A DNA stretch of 64,000 nt from Orychophragmus violaceus (Eukaryota > Streptophyta > Magnoliopsida > Brassicales > Brassicaceae), in the NCBI GenBank assembly GCA_030180135.1, contig CM058237.1:100452489-100516488 (forward strand), read 5' to 3'. Below are positions 43,716-54,519 of the stretch, one piece after another. The translations under genes and the position numbers were made by a program. The first letter of the stretch is position 1, and every line of letters begins with the position of its first letter. Below the pieces are notes generated by a model, which was given only the letters and a program-made list of their open reading frames with translations, was not told where the DNA came from and made no database searches.

Positions 43716-45005
43716 CGCCTGACCGGCAAAATAGCTGCTCTGAATCGCTTTATCTCAAGGTCGACTGATAAATGTCTACCCTTCTATCACTTGCTCAAAG
43801 CAAACAAAAAATTCCTCTGGGACGAAAAGTGCGAAGAAGCTTTAACTCAGCTCAAAGCACACTTATGCGAACCACCCATACTGGCGAAACCAGTAGAAGG
43901 AGAACCCCTTTACCTCTACCTAGCTGTCTCGACGGCAACAGTAAGTGGAGTCCTGGTTTGCGAGGAACAAAACGAGCAACGGCCGGTATATTACATCAGT
44001 AAGACCTTGATCGACGCTGAAACCAGATACCCTGCCATGGAAAAACTCGCTTTAGCGTTAGTAACATCGGCTCGGAAACTCCGACCGTACTTTCAATCGC
44101 ACTCGATCATAGTGATGACCTCTCAGCCGCTGAGAACCATCCTTCACAGTCCAAGCCAGCCAGGTTGGTTGGTCAAATGGGCTATCGAACTTAGCGAGTA
44201 CGACATAGAATACAAAGCTCGAACGTGCCTAAAAGCACAAGTGCTGGCAGATTTCGTAATCGAGCTCCCTCCGACTATAGAACTTGACCCGACCTCGGCC
44301 CAAAAATGGAAACTCTACGTCGATGGAGCTTCCTCGAGGCAAGGATCCGGAGTCGGAGTAAAGCTAGTCTCCCCAACCGGCGAAGTACTAGAACAATCGT
44401 TCAGACTGGGCTTCGCCGCATCAAATAACGAAGCAGAATACGAAGCGCTGATAGCCGGGCTTAGACTTGCAATAGCAATAGGAGCCCGGGAAGTAAATGC
44501 CTTCAGCGATTCCCATCTGGTCACAAGCCAATACCATGGCGATTACGAGGCCAAAGACGAACGGATGGAAGCATACCTACAGGTAGTCCACACACTGGCC
44601 GAACAGATCGAATTCTTTGATCTAACACGAATCCCACGAGGGGAAAATACCGCAGCCGATGCCCTAGCCGCATTAGCATCAACATCAGATCCTAACCTCA
44701 AAAAGATCATACCAGTCGAGGGGATAGAAAAACCAAGCATCGACATAGCCCTCAAAGCTCTGTCCTTGAAAGAAGACGGGCCCGCCGAGAAGGATGATGC
44801 CAAAGAATGTCCTGGAGACACCGGTAGCGACATCATCGAGATTGATGATGACCTCGATCCTAGAAGCGCCGTGTACGTCGCGAACGTCCCCGACGGACCG
44901 ATTCAAGCCGCATCCACTAGTCAGGGACCTGAGCCTAACAACGACGAAGATTGGAGAACTCCGATCATTCGATACATCACAAACGGCGAAGTTCCCGATG
45001 ACAAA
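43716..45005 (+). CDS. pol: Element D RNase H and second RNase H-like domain
   Basis: Starts RLTGKIAALNRF. The first, Gypsy-type RNase H follows (LYLYLAVSTATVSGVL, PVYYISKTLIDAETRY). A second archaeal-type RNase H-like domain comes next, with YVDGASSRQGSGVGV, NNEAEYEALIAGL and FSDSHLV at about 44320-44520, carrying the D-E-D acidic residues. In the first domain the usual CDAS-like Asp is absent. A duplicated RNase H is the defining feature of the Tat lineage. It ends at TAG 45006-45008 in a linker, and the frame continues in register into integrase. Confidence 0.85.
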
Positions 45006-45008
45006 TAG

Positions 45009-46140
45009 GAGGCGCGGAAACTTAAAACACAGAGTGCAAGGTACTGTGTCACGCAAGGAGAGCTCTTTAAAAGGAGCCTCTCTGGACCTTACCTCAAATG
45101 CCTTGACAAAAAGAAAGCCCTAGCCATGATTACACAAACACACGACGGATCCTGCGGAAGCCATTCCGGAGGACGAGCATTAGCCGTGCGAATCAAAAGG
45201 CAAGGTTACTATTGGCCGACAATGGCCACCGAATGCGAGTCCTTCTCCAACAAGTGCGACAAATGCCAAAAGCATGCTCCAATTATCCACCAAGCGTCGG
45301 AGAAACTCTCCTCTATCTCATCACCATACCCATTCATGCGATGGGGAATGGACATTGTGGGACCGCTAGTCGCATCCAGCAAAAAGAAAGCTACACACCT
45401 ATTGGTGATGACGGACTACTTCACCAAGTGGATTGAAGCAGATTCATACCAAAAAGTTAAGGACGTTCACGTTAAGGAGTTCGTCTGGCGAAACATCGTT
45501 TGCCGACATGGACTACCCCACGAGATCGTCACCAACAACGGATCTCACTTGATATCAAACACGTTCAAAGAGTTCTGCAGAACTTGGAACATAAAGCTGA
45601 CTTACTCAACGCCACGCTACCCCCAAGGGAACGGGCTAGCAGAAGCAGCTAACAAAGCGATTATGAACGGTCTCAAAAAAAGGCTCAACGAGTGCAAAAC
45701 AACCTGGAGTGACGAACTCCCAGCCGTACTCTGGGCCTACCGGACTACCCCCCGCAAATCCACCGGCGAGACTCCATTCTCGCTGGCTTACGGAATCGAG
45801 GCGGTAGTACCAGCCGAAATTCTCGTGTCAAGCATCCGCAAGGAAGAATGCCCACGACAAGAGGAACAACAAGATGATAACTGACGAGCTCGACCTCGTC
45901 GACGAAAGAAGGAACCTCGCATTAGCTCGACTCCAGAATTACCAACAAGCCGCAGCTCGCTACTATGATTCCTGAATCAAAACTCGAAGGTTTCAAGTAG
46001 GAGAGCTCGTCTTACGGAAAGTGTTCGACCATAAAAAGGAAGAACACGCTGGAAAATTAGGAGCAAAGTGGGAAGGTCCTTACCAGGTCACCGACGTCGT
46101 AAAGGATGGGGTCTATCGACTCAAATCGGTAGAAACCTAG
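45009..46140 (+). pseudogene. pol: Element D integrase
   Basis: The zinc-binding segment has THDGSCGSHSGGRA and CDKCQKHAP. Core motifs are MRWGMDIVGPL (first Asp), EIVTNNGSHLISN (second catalytic Asp replaced by Asn, family usually TDNG) and NGLAEAANKAI (Glu). The C-terminal segment (YRTTPRKSTGETPFSLAYG, then GPYQVTDVVKDGVYRL near 46080) has a frame change near 45870 and a TGA near 45974. Loss of the second Asp should abolish strand transfer in this copy. Confidence 0.85.
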
Positions 46141-47372
46141 AAACCTTAACTACGACCTTGGAACATCATCAACCTCAAAAAGTATTTCCACTAGGAGTAC
46201 ATCAACATAATCGAACTACGAAATGGCTTGATCCCCTTAAAAAAGGGTACGTAGGCAGCTCAACTTCGAGCGCAGCCCCCCCCCCCCAACACAAAGCTCA
46301 TGCCGAGCTCAGCAACTTCTGACGAAGTCACACTAACTTATCTTTGTGAAATCAAAATAAGTCCCTTAATCCAATGCTTCTTTCTGTCGTAAAGGTTAGA
46401 GCCATTGCGAAATACCTCATCATAACATTCCCAGAAAGCGATATGAAATTATCTCTTCGAAAGCCAAAGCGATATGAAATTATCTCTTCTAAAACAAAGC
46501 GATATGAAATTATCCCATCCGAGCGACCTGAAATGGCCTCTCCCAAAGCTAAAGCGATATGAAATTATCTCTTCAAAGACAAAGCGATATGAAATTATCC
46601 CTTCCGAGCGACCTGAAATGGCCTCTCCCCGAAGCTAAAGTGATATGAAATTATCTCTCCTAAAACAAGCGATATGAAATTATCCCTTCCAAGAGACCTC
46701 AAACGGCCTCCCCCAAAACCAAACGAACTGAAATGATCGTCCCAAAACAAGCGACTTAAAACGGTCCTCCCGATTCGAACGAGCTGAAATGATCGTCCCA
46801 AAGAAAGAGATCCAGAACGATCTTTCCAAAAAATACAATTCTTCTAAACCTTATACGGATTAAAAGAATCGGGGGGCTACCCCACCCCTCAAGCAAAGTA
46901 ACGAGGACAAGACGGCTACTCAAGCATACAACCTCTACACACACTCCAAATCGGATCTTTGTAAGTTTACTTCGATTCGTTCTCATACTTAATGCTTCTC
47001 TTTTCAATTCAGCGATCAAGCCTGAATCTTACATTACGAAGTAGTCGCGCCTCAGACTATTCCTGGCAAAGAGCTCGAGCTCAAACGCAATTAACTTAAA
47101 AAGTTCGCCGCAAAGAACTACTTAAGGAAATTCAAGATAAGTTATCTGCTCGATTCCTCTGGAGAAGTTCGAATCGACGCAACGGCTCGAATTTTATGTT
47201 AAAGCATAAAAACAATAAAATATATGCTAAGGCATGAAAGATTTAAAACAGCTATTCATAAAAAAAGAAAGGACATGATGTCCTCGAGTTCGAACAAAAA
47301 AAAAGCCCCCTTGGGCAACCAAAGTTTGAAAAGGAAATTAAAAACCCTCTCGGGCAACAACAACGACAGTTT
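46141..47372 (+). other. Element D post-pol spacer
   Basis: Non-coding. Contains a 12-C run (46276-46287), the GCGATATGAAATTATC minisatellite and AT-rich sequence up to the antisense gene. Confidence 0.55.
46437..46800. repeat. Minisatellite, unit about 30 bp
   Basis: AGCGATATGAAATTATC recurs at least six times from 46437. It alternates with a variant GAGCGACCTGAAATGGCC, then decays into CGAACTGAAATGATCG units. The common core is GA-N3-TGAAAT. Confidence 0.85.
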
Positions 47373-49696
47373 TTAAAACGGTGCATAGGAGGAGTCGCCG
47401 ACCTGGCCCTCCGCTCCATCGCCCGCCTCTCCTCTCGGCCGAGAGTCGACCTCGTCAGTCATCCTCGGGTCGGTCTCAGCTGGGGGAGCAGGCGGAGAAC
47501 CCGCCATGGCCATGGAGTCCTCCGACACTGCCAGCAAGACAAGCTTGCCAACGCTAAAATCGGAGACTGCCGCGGCCTCCATCTCCGCTAGAGCAACTCT
47601 TTTTTGCTCAGCCAGCTTAAGCACCTCTCGGGTCATGTCCACCTCTCCAGCTGCGATCTCGGCGATGAGCTCGATGTTGGCCAAAGTCTCCTGGAGACGG
47701 ATCTCGGCGCTAGTCTGGATTTTCCTCTTCTCGGCTCTCTCTTTGACCCGGCCAGAATCATCAGATACTGGCCATGGAGTTCTTTTCGAGCCTTACGAAG
47801 CTCGACCCAGCTCGATTCTTCCACAGTCCGAATTCGAGCCTCGGCGGCGCTAAGCTGACAAGACAGCTCCTCCTCCCTCCTCTCGAGATGCACGATCCTG
47901 GCCTCCGCAGTGGCATGATCCGCGACCCTTTTCTTTAAACGCTCCTCCCTAGCCAAAGCTTCCTGGAGCTCGGCATTCATTTGGGCAGTAGCCTCTCGAG
48001 CAGACTCGAGCTCATAAGTCTGAGCATCCAACACCTCGTTCTCAGACCGGACCGCGTACGCATTCACGGCCTCTACAGCCTGCACAAAAAGGCGTCGGTT
48101 AAAAAAAAGAGGGGGGATAAAAGGAAAAAGAAGACCAAAGCAAAAACGTCTCACCTTCCCGATAACCGCCATCATCTCGGAATACTCACTACCGAGGACC
48201 GTTTCCCCAGAAACCGGGAGCTCAGAACCGACAGGCCTAATGCGCCTCAGCAGACGAACCACACCTTCTGGATCGTCCACAACCGAGCACTCCTCTCCCT
48301 CCGACCTCTCTGGACTCCTTCCCGTGTCTACTTTACGACGCTTCGGCGAAGGGGGAAGAGAACCTCCTCGACTCCGACGATCCTCCCCCCCGGACAGATC
48401 CGGTCGAGAGTCGCAGAGGGCAGCACCTCCAGACTAAGGTAAAACTGCCTCTTGTTCGGCCAGGGGGAGAGTCGCGTCGGCAACCCCCGTAATCGTTCCC
48501 TCCGGGCCTGTCACCGGAAGGAGCGAGGTCTGAGCAGGAGGAGGAGGATAAGCAGGGGGCGGAGGAGGAGCCCGATCAAGGGCAAAGAGAATAGCGTTAC
48601 TAAGTTCGCCCGCCTCCATCTTGTCGACCAAGTCGACCGGATCTTTCCCATTCCGGTGACTGCTCACTCTGCGAGATGGCATCTCGCGGGGAGAGTAATT
48701 AGCAGCCGAGCTGCCGCCCGGAAGAGGTCGAGCTGTATATATAAAACAAAAAAGTCAGACAAGTCGAAATGACGACACAAAAAGAAACTCGAATCCAAAC
48801 GACTCACTCTCTCCTGCCCGCTCGGTAATACGGATCGGAGGCTGAGCAATTCGGACCGGAAGAGCCCGAGAAGGCTCGGAAGGAAGTACTGGATTTCGAG
48901 GAACCGGCGCAAGGTCCGGCAGAGCCCGTTCAGGGTTGGTCCGCAGAGCGGCTTGCACACGCCGAACCGAGAAACTACCCCAATTAACAGCGCCCCCTCG
49001 CAGACGAGCTATCAGAGCCTCAGTGATCGGGTTGGTAGCAAGCGACTCTGGATCTTCTGAGATAGAAATTAGATCAGATAAGGGACGGCCTGACAACAAC
49101 AAAAAAGACACTAAAACCAGAGTCTTACCGACACCGGGCGACCATCGAGACGGGATAACCGAATAGTCTAAGTCCCCGACCGAATGATGGGTTATCCTGA
49201 AAAAGAAGTATCGGTCCCTCCATACGTCTTTCGTCGGGACCTCCTCGAGGACCCGCCCGAAACGAGGCGAGAGATAGTAAGTTCCGCGGAACTTGGCATT
49301 ATGCTTCACTGAGCAGACATGCATAAGTTCCTCAGGCCCGAACTCGATTCCCTCCTCCGCGGCCCTGACCCCGAGTCCGATGACGTACCGGACAAAGTTC
49401 GGCGTCATCTGATGGAACGCTAGTTGGAGTTGGGCCAGCACCAAAGAGATTAAGCGGGGAATAGGGAAGAAAAGCCCGCATTTCTCGAAGTAGGTGTATG
49501 AGGCGCAGCAGTAGCCCTCCACCGCGGTCTCCGGCGACATCGCCGGGGACGGAATCACGATCTCCACCTCCGTCGGAATCCGACAAACCCTCCGCAACCG
49601 TTCGATTTGATTCACGGTTAGGGAAGACGGCGGATGCGGGCCAAACGCACCCGCATCCGTACTTGTACTAGCCCCCGTAGCATCTCTTAACGCCAT
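47373..49696 (-). pseudogene. Antisense ORF (aORF) of element D with introns
   Basis: Minus-strand gene starting MALRDATGASTSTDAG at 49696. The first exon carries a Transposase_28-like domain (PF04195, putative gypsy type transposon; RLRRVCRIPTEVEIVIPSP, FEKCGLFFPIPRLISLVL). Two consensus introns of 75 nt each are visible. Intron 1 runs 48807 to 48733 (GTGAGT...ACAG) and joins AGE-T-RPLPGG. Intron 2 runs 48154 to 48080 (GTGAGA...GCAG) and joins MAVIGK to AVEAVNAY. Downstream is a coiled-coil-rich tail (LQEALAREERLKKRVADHAT). Defects: TAG at 48436-48434 and a frameshift near 47765; the end is TAA-side at 47373. Antisense extra ORFs are known in Tat-lineage elements; their function is unknown. 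Confidence 0.75.
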
Positions 49697-50290
49697 AAAG
49701 AACGGTGTGCCGGAATATAAAAAAGAGGGGGGGGGGGCTAAAACCTTTTCTTAGGAGAAGAAACTTTCCGGTGACAGAAGAAAGATCATAGCAAAAGTAG
49801 AGGAAGAAGCAAAAGTAGGAAGAAAAGAAATCACCCTCGGCAAATAAGAGAAAATTATAGTGGGAATCGTGCGAAATCTTAACCGCACGATTCCGAACTC
49901 ATAATAATTACGGGAAAAACGAGGTAATTCGGACTCCTCGCTTCCCTCTTGCCAGCCGTCGATCTGAGATCAACGGTTACGAATGCACCGTAATTAGGTC
50001 ACTTCACCAAAAGAACGAGCCCGAAAAGACTCTTCGCAACCTTCGAATCTGAGCTGTTGATGATCGACCGAATCTACGGTGAGAGATGAAAATTCTCGAA
50101 ACCAATACACGCAACGACTGCGGACGTGTTGAAAAGCAGTTCAGCCCGTCTCACGCGCTCACTCCTCACCGTTGGATCAAAACAAGATCTACGGATGGGG
50201 CGAAAATAATCATTAGGTTTGTTACACCTGAGGCACACACCTCTTCCCAAGAACGTCCACCGCCCATTAACCTCGACTTCTCGAAATCAA
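49697..50290 (-). promoter_or_regulatory. Spacer between antisense gene and 3' LTR; likely antisense promoter
   Basis: Includes an 11-G run (49727-49737) and TTTATATTCC on the minus strand about 20 bp upstream of the antisense ATG. No ORF is convincing. It must contain the antisense promoter if that gene is expressed from within the element; the LTR is the alternative. Confidence 0.3.
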
Positions 50291-50306
50291 TGGGCTGGGG
50301 GGCTAT
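50291..50306 (+). other. Element D polypurine tract
   Basis: TGGGCTGGGGGGCTAT directly precedes the right LTR. Confidence 0.75.
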
Positions 50307-50844
50307 TGTTGGTAATGGATTTCCCTCTAGGAAATCCGGCCCATTAACAGACAATGCGAAAGCCCGTAATTACAAGCCCGTCCCAGAATCAAAGACAAAA
50401 AGGAGAGCCGACTCCTTTGTTGGGCCCAAGCGAATAAACGCCCTGACAAGGCCCGGACGATGTCGAAGCCGGAGACAGTCGAGTTCGAGCTCGGCAGAAG
50501 ATGACGTGGAGATAGAGCAACTCGGTCTTCGCCAGTTCAACTGATCCACGCGAATCTCGGAGATCGTTATGACGGCGAGGCCGAAATATCGGAACAGAAA
50601 GAGGTCAAGGTCAAGACTATTTAAAGAAGAAGTGGCGACTCATTAAATACATTCCAACCTAGGCTAAGAACACTTCGATTAGATAGCTCGATTTCATACT
50701 TTGTACTCTCTTCTCGATTGTGTTAGTTCTATCTCGACGATCAGTCTCAATAAAGTCTTTGATTCATAGGAAACTATACCATTTCTATATCCTAAAGTCC
50801 AAATCCACGAATACAAATTCTTAGTGTGAATCCTGGATCTCACA
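50307..50844 (+). repeat. Element D right LTR
   Basis: 538 bp, about nine differences from the left LTR. Confidence 0.93.
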
Positions 50845-50849
50845 GTGAG
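50845..50849. repeat. Element D target-site duplication, right (GTGAG)
   Basis: Exact copy of 39338-39342. Confidence 0.95.
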
Positions 50850-51606
50850 CAGAAACAGTGCTAAGACTGCAGATCAGAGAAGGAAAGAGTCTGGTGGAAA
50901 ATTGGATCATTTACAGATGGCTGAGATGCAGAACAAGTTGGATTCTGTTCACAGCTTGTTGACTAGTAAGAAGCATGTCCACTTTGCTCAAGATGTTGAA
51001 GAGTTTGGACCTGAAGAAGGCTGCACAGAAGAGGATGTGAACTACATTAGTGGTTCTGGATTTCTAGGAAATAGGTTTGGAAATCAGCAGAACAACAAGT
51101 TCTTTAATGGTGGACAAAAGAGTGCTTTCACAAGCAATCAAAACTCTTCTGGATATGGTCAGAATGCTGGTTACCAAAAGTCTTTTCAGCAGAACAACTC
51201 TTACCAGAAGACTTATGGATCATCTTCCTATCAGACACCTCCTGCTACTATTGCTCGTGAGAGCAAGCTGGAAGCTATGATGGAGCAGTTGCTGGAAGGT
51301 CAGACAAATACTGCTGTGGATTTCAACAAGAATATAGATGCTGTCTATGCTGATTTGAATGAGAAGTTTGAATCCTTAAATACACATATGAAGCAATTGG
51401 ATTCTCAAGTTGCTGAAACTGCTGGAGCTGTCAAGAGGCAAGCCGGGTTCCTTCCTGGAAGCACAGATACCAACCCCAAGCATCACTGCAATGCCTTATC
51501 ACTGCGGAGTGGGAAGGAGCTGCACACCATCCCTAATAGGCAAATCAGTGATAAGGAGATCGAAGAGATAGAAGAATTTGAAGAAGAGTATGAAGCTGCA
51601 AAACGA

Positions 51607-51643
51607 GCATCGACCGACACTGCCTCTGCACGTCGGGCGACAC
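51607..51643. repeat. Paired module 15 (element B gag)
   Basis: GCATCGACCGACAC, 9 nt, ACGTCGGGCGACAC; 23 bp apart, decayed right core. Confidence 0.65.
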
Positions 51644-51711
51644 CAACTTCTTCGAGTTCTCGTGACAAACGGAAATCGACCGAGATCGATTGTGAGGTCG
51701 ATGACAGATCA

Positions 51712-51746
51712 AAATCGACCGACACCAAGCTGATGTCGATCGACAC
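51712..51746. repeat. Paired module 16 (element B gag)
   Basis: AAATCGACCGACAC, 7 nt, ATGTCGATCGACAC; 21 bp apart; translated with arms read TCG-ACC-GAC. Confidence 0.82.
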
Positions 51747-51770
51747 CAACAGCGTACAGACTCTGATGTT

Positions 51771-52835
51771 ATGCAGAAATCCCCTATAGCTGGTGGGAAA
51801 GTGTATAAACCCAAAGTACCTTTCCCGAGAAACCCAAAGCAGTCTAAGTTTGAACGGTTCAAGGCTAAATACATGGCTATGCTGAGCAAGCTCACTCTCC
51901 CAATGCCATTGATGGATGCTATCAACAACAACCCAATGTTGAAGAGATGTTTGAAGCAGATGTTGACTTCTGGCATGGGAGATGAAGAGAGTTTGATGAT
52001 GATCACTGAAGTCTGTAGTGCTGTCATCTTAAACAGAGTTCCCGAGAAGCAAAAGGATCCAGGAAGTTTTGTCTTGGACTGTACCATCTTCAGAGACAAA
52101 TTTGAGAGGTCACTTTGTGATTTGGGTTCAAGTGTCAATCTGATGCCATATTCAGTCGCTAAACAGATGGGAATGATAGATTTTACACATACTAGGATCT
52201 CCTTGATCCTTGCTGATCGCTCCATAAGGATTCCTGTAGGTCTCTTGGAAGATGTACCGGTGAAGATTTGTGAATTTTTTATTCCAACTGACTTCTTGGT
52301 CCTGCAGTACAATGATGAGCCTAAGGACCCTCTTATCCTGGGCAGACCATTCTTGGCTACAGCTGGTGCAATCATTGATGTGAAGAGAGGAAAGATTGGA
52401 CTGAATGTGGGTGATCTGGTGATGAATTTTGACAAGGACAAGTTGATGAGACATCCCACCACTGATGGACAAACCTTCTATGTTGATACGATTGAAAATC
52501 TAGCTGCAGAATTCCTAAATCGAAAGCATTATGCCGACCCTTTGGAGAGAGCCTTAATGAGTTCTGAGCATGAGTTGGAGCTGGAGGATGAAGCTGCTAC
52601 TGGATATCTGAGGCTAATGGACGCTACTGAGCAAGTTATGAACTTGGAAGTAGCCGATGACATTCAGTGTCGACCGACACCACAAGCTAATCGGTCGACA
52701 CCAGTTGCGCATGATTGGAGCGATGAAAAGGCTCCAAAGATCGAGTTGAAGCAGCTACCTGCAGGCCTCAAATATGCATTCTTAGGTAAGAACTCCACTT
52801 ATCCTGTCATTGTCAATGTTGATTTGAATAACGCA
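51771..52835 (+). CDS. Element B protease region
   Basis: 355 codons in one frame. Retropepsin motif SLCDLGSSVNLMPYSVAK near 52110 (Athila DLG form), LILADRSIRIPVGLLEDVPV, and LILGRPFLATAGAIIDV near 52330. The module at 52667-52701 is read in another frame as CRPTPQANRSTP. TAA at 52836-52838 ends the frame, but the same frame continues into RT. Confidence 0.82.
52667..52701. repeat. Paired module 17 (element B protease region)
   Basis: GTGTCGACCGACAC, 7 nt, TAATCGGTCGACAC; 21 bp apart; left arm read TGT-CGA-CCG, a different frame from module 16. Confidence 0.85.
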
Positions 52836-54387
52836 TAACTCACTTTACTGCTAAGCAAGCTGCGCAAGCATCGCAAAGCTCTTGGCTATTCTCTTTATGA
52901 TATTTCAGGTATCTCTCTGGACTTGTGCATGCATAGGATACACCTTGAGGATGAGAGCATGTCGTCAATTGAGAACCAGGGTCGTTTGAATCCTAACCTG
53001 AAAGAGGTTGTGAAGAAGGAAATCATGAAGTTGCTGCAAGCTGGGATCATCTACCCTATTTCAGACAGTGATTGGGTCAGCCCAGTTCATGGGGTTCCTA
53101 AGAAGGGAGGAGTCACAGTGGTGAAGAATGAGAAGAATGAGTTGATTCCTACGAGGACAATCACTGGTCACAGAATGTGCATAGACTACAGGAAGTTGAA
53201 TGCAGCCACCAGAAAAGACCACTTTCCACTCCCTTTCATTGATCAGATGTTGGAAAGGTGGGCGAATCATCCTTAATACTGCCTTTTGGATGGTTATTCT
53301 GGTTTCTTTCAGATCCCTATCCACCCAGAGGACCAGGAGAAGATCACATTTACCTGTCCCTATGGCACTTTTGCATACCGCAGAATGCCTTTCGGACTGT
53401 GTAATGCTCCTGCGACATTTCAAAGATGTATGATGTCTATCTTCACAGACATGATAGAGGATTTTATGGAGGTCTTCATGGATGATTTCTCCTGTCTACG
53501 GACCATCTTACCATGCTTGTCTGGATAATCTATGCAAGGTGCTAGCTCGCTGTGAGGAAAAGCACTTGGTTTTGAATTGGGAGAAATGCCATTTTATGGT
53601 CAAGAATGGCATTGTACTTGGACATAGAGTTTCTGAGGCAGGAATTGAGGTGGACAGAGCTAAGATTGAGGTGATGACAGGACTGCAAGCACCGGATTCA
53701 GTCAAGGGAATAAGGAGTTTTCTTGGGCATGCTGGTTTTTACAGGAGATTTATTAAAGATTTCAGAAAGATAGCTCGACCACTTACTGCACTCCTCTACA
53801 AGGATGTGAAGTTTGAGTTCACAGATGAGTGTCATGCTGCATTCAAGGAGCTGAAACAAGCCTTAATCTCGGCTCCAATTGCGAAACCACCGGACTGGAG
53901 TCTTCCTTTTGAGGTAATGTGTGATGCCAATGACTATGATGTGGGAGCTGTGCTTGGGCAGAAGAAGGACAGGAAGCTCCATGATATCTATTACGCAAGT
54001 AGAACTCTCGATGAAGCTCAAAGAAATTATGCAACCACTGAGAAGGAATTGTTGGCAGTTGTGTTTGCATTCGAGATGTTCCGCCCTTATCTAATTGGAT
54101 CCAAGGTAGTTGTGCATACTGACCATTCCGCGCTTAAGTATCTGATGCAGAAGAAAGATCCTAAGCCAAGGCTACTAAGATGGATTTTGTTGCTCCAAGA
54201 GTTCGACATAGAGGTGAGGGACAAGAAAGGGGTTGAGAATGGTGTTGCTGATCATTTATCACGGATTAGGATCGATGAGGACGTTCCTATAGATGATTTT
54301 CTACCAGAAGAGAACATCTACAAGGTTGAGACAGGCTTTCAGGCAGTTTCTGCGAGTTCACTGCCTTCAACACGGGTTGCAGAGAAG

Positions 54388-54422
54388 GTGTCGGCCGACA
54401 CCCAGTTCATGTCGGTCGACAC
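54388..54422. repeat. Paired module 18 (element B pol linker)
   Basis: GTGTCGGCCGACAC, 7 nt, ATGTCGGTCGACAC; 21 bp apart. Confidence 0.85.
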
Positions 54423-54483
54423 CCGACTCGAAAAAACGGACGATAATCGATCATCCTCGACACCGTTTGGCCAGTTAGGGACA

Positions 54484-54519
54484 ATGTCGGTCGACATCAA
54501 CCTTGATGTCGGTCGACAC
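54484..54519. repeat. Paired module 19 (element B pol linker)
   Basis: ATGTCGGTCGACAT, 8 nt, ATGTCGGTCGACAC; 22 bp apart. The second arm is read GTC-GGT-CGA-CAC, a third frame. Confidence 0.82.

Larger units (their letters stand above)
39343..50844 (+). mobile_element. Element D: Tat-type Gypsy element with antisense gene
   Basis: 11.5 kb with 538-bp LTRs (39343-39880 and 50307-50844), about nine differences by eye (1.7 percent), and a perfect GTGAG duplication. Order: gag, protease, RT, RNase H, second RNase H-like domain, integrase, a minisatellite region, then an intron-containing antisense ORF before the 3' LTR. The second RNase H-like domain and the antisense ORF are features of the Tat lineage. 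Pol has several TAG codons and frame changes, so this copy is not autonomous as it stands. No paired 35-bp modules found inside it. Confidence 0.92.
50850..51770 (+). pseudogene. gag: Element B gag, C-terminal part
   Basis: Resumes the gag frame after element D (NSAKTADQRRKESGG, compare DERRKKSGG in element A). It holds the VHFAQDVEEFG segment, a Gln/Asn/Gly-rich stretch (GNRFGNQQNNKFFNGGQKSA) and the heptad-rich DAVYADLNEKFESLNTHMKQ segment. Two modules are translated as STDTASARRATPTS (51607-51643) and STDTKLMSIDT (51712-51746). A 1-nt loss near 51760 shifts the frame. Confidence 0.82.

Noticed and set aside
48452..48772. Plus-strand frames across the antisense gene (47981-48772)
   Set aside because: They are shadows of the minus-strand coding sequence, which has the domain match and splice sites.
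51671..51705. AAATCGACCGAGATCG with GAGGTCGATGAC as a further module
   Set aside because: Spacing is about 18 bp and the arms are poorly matched; possibly a decayed unit but not counted.
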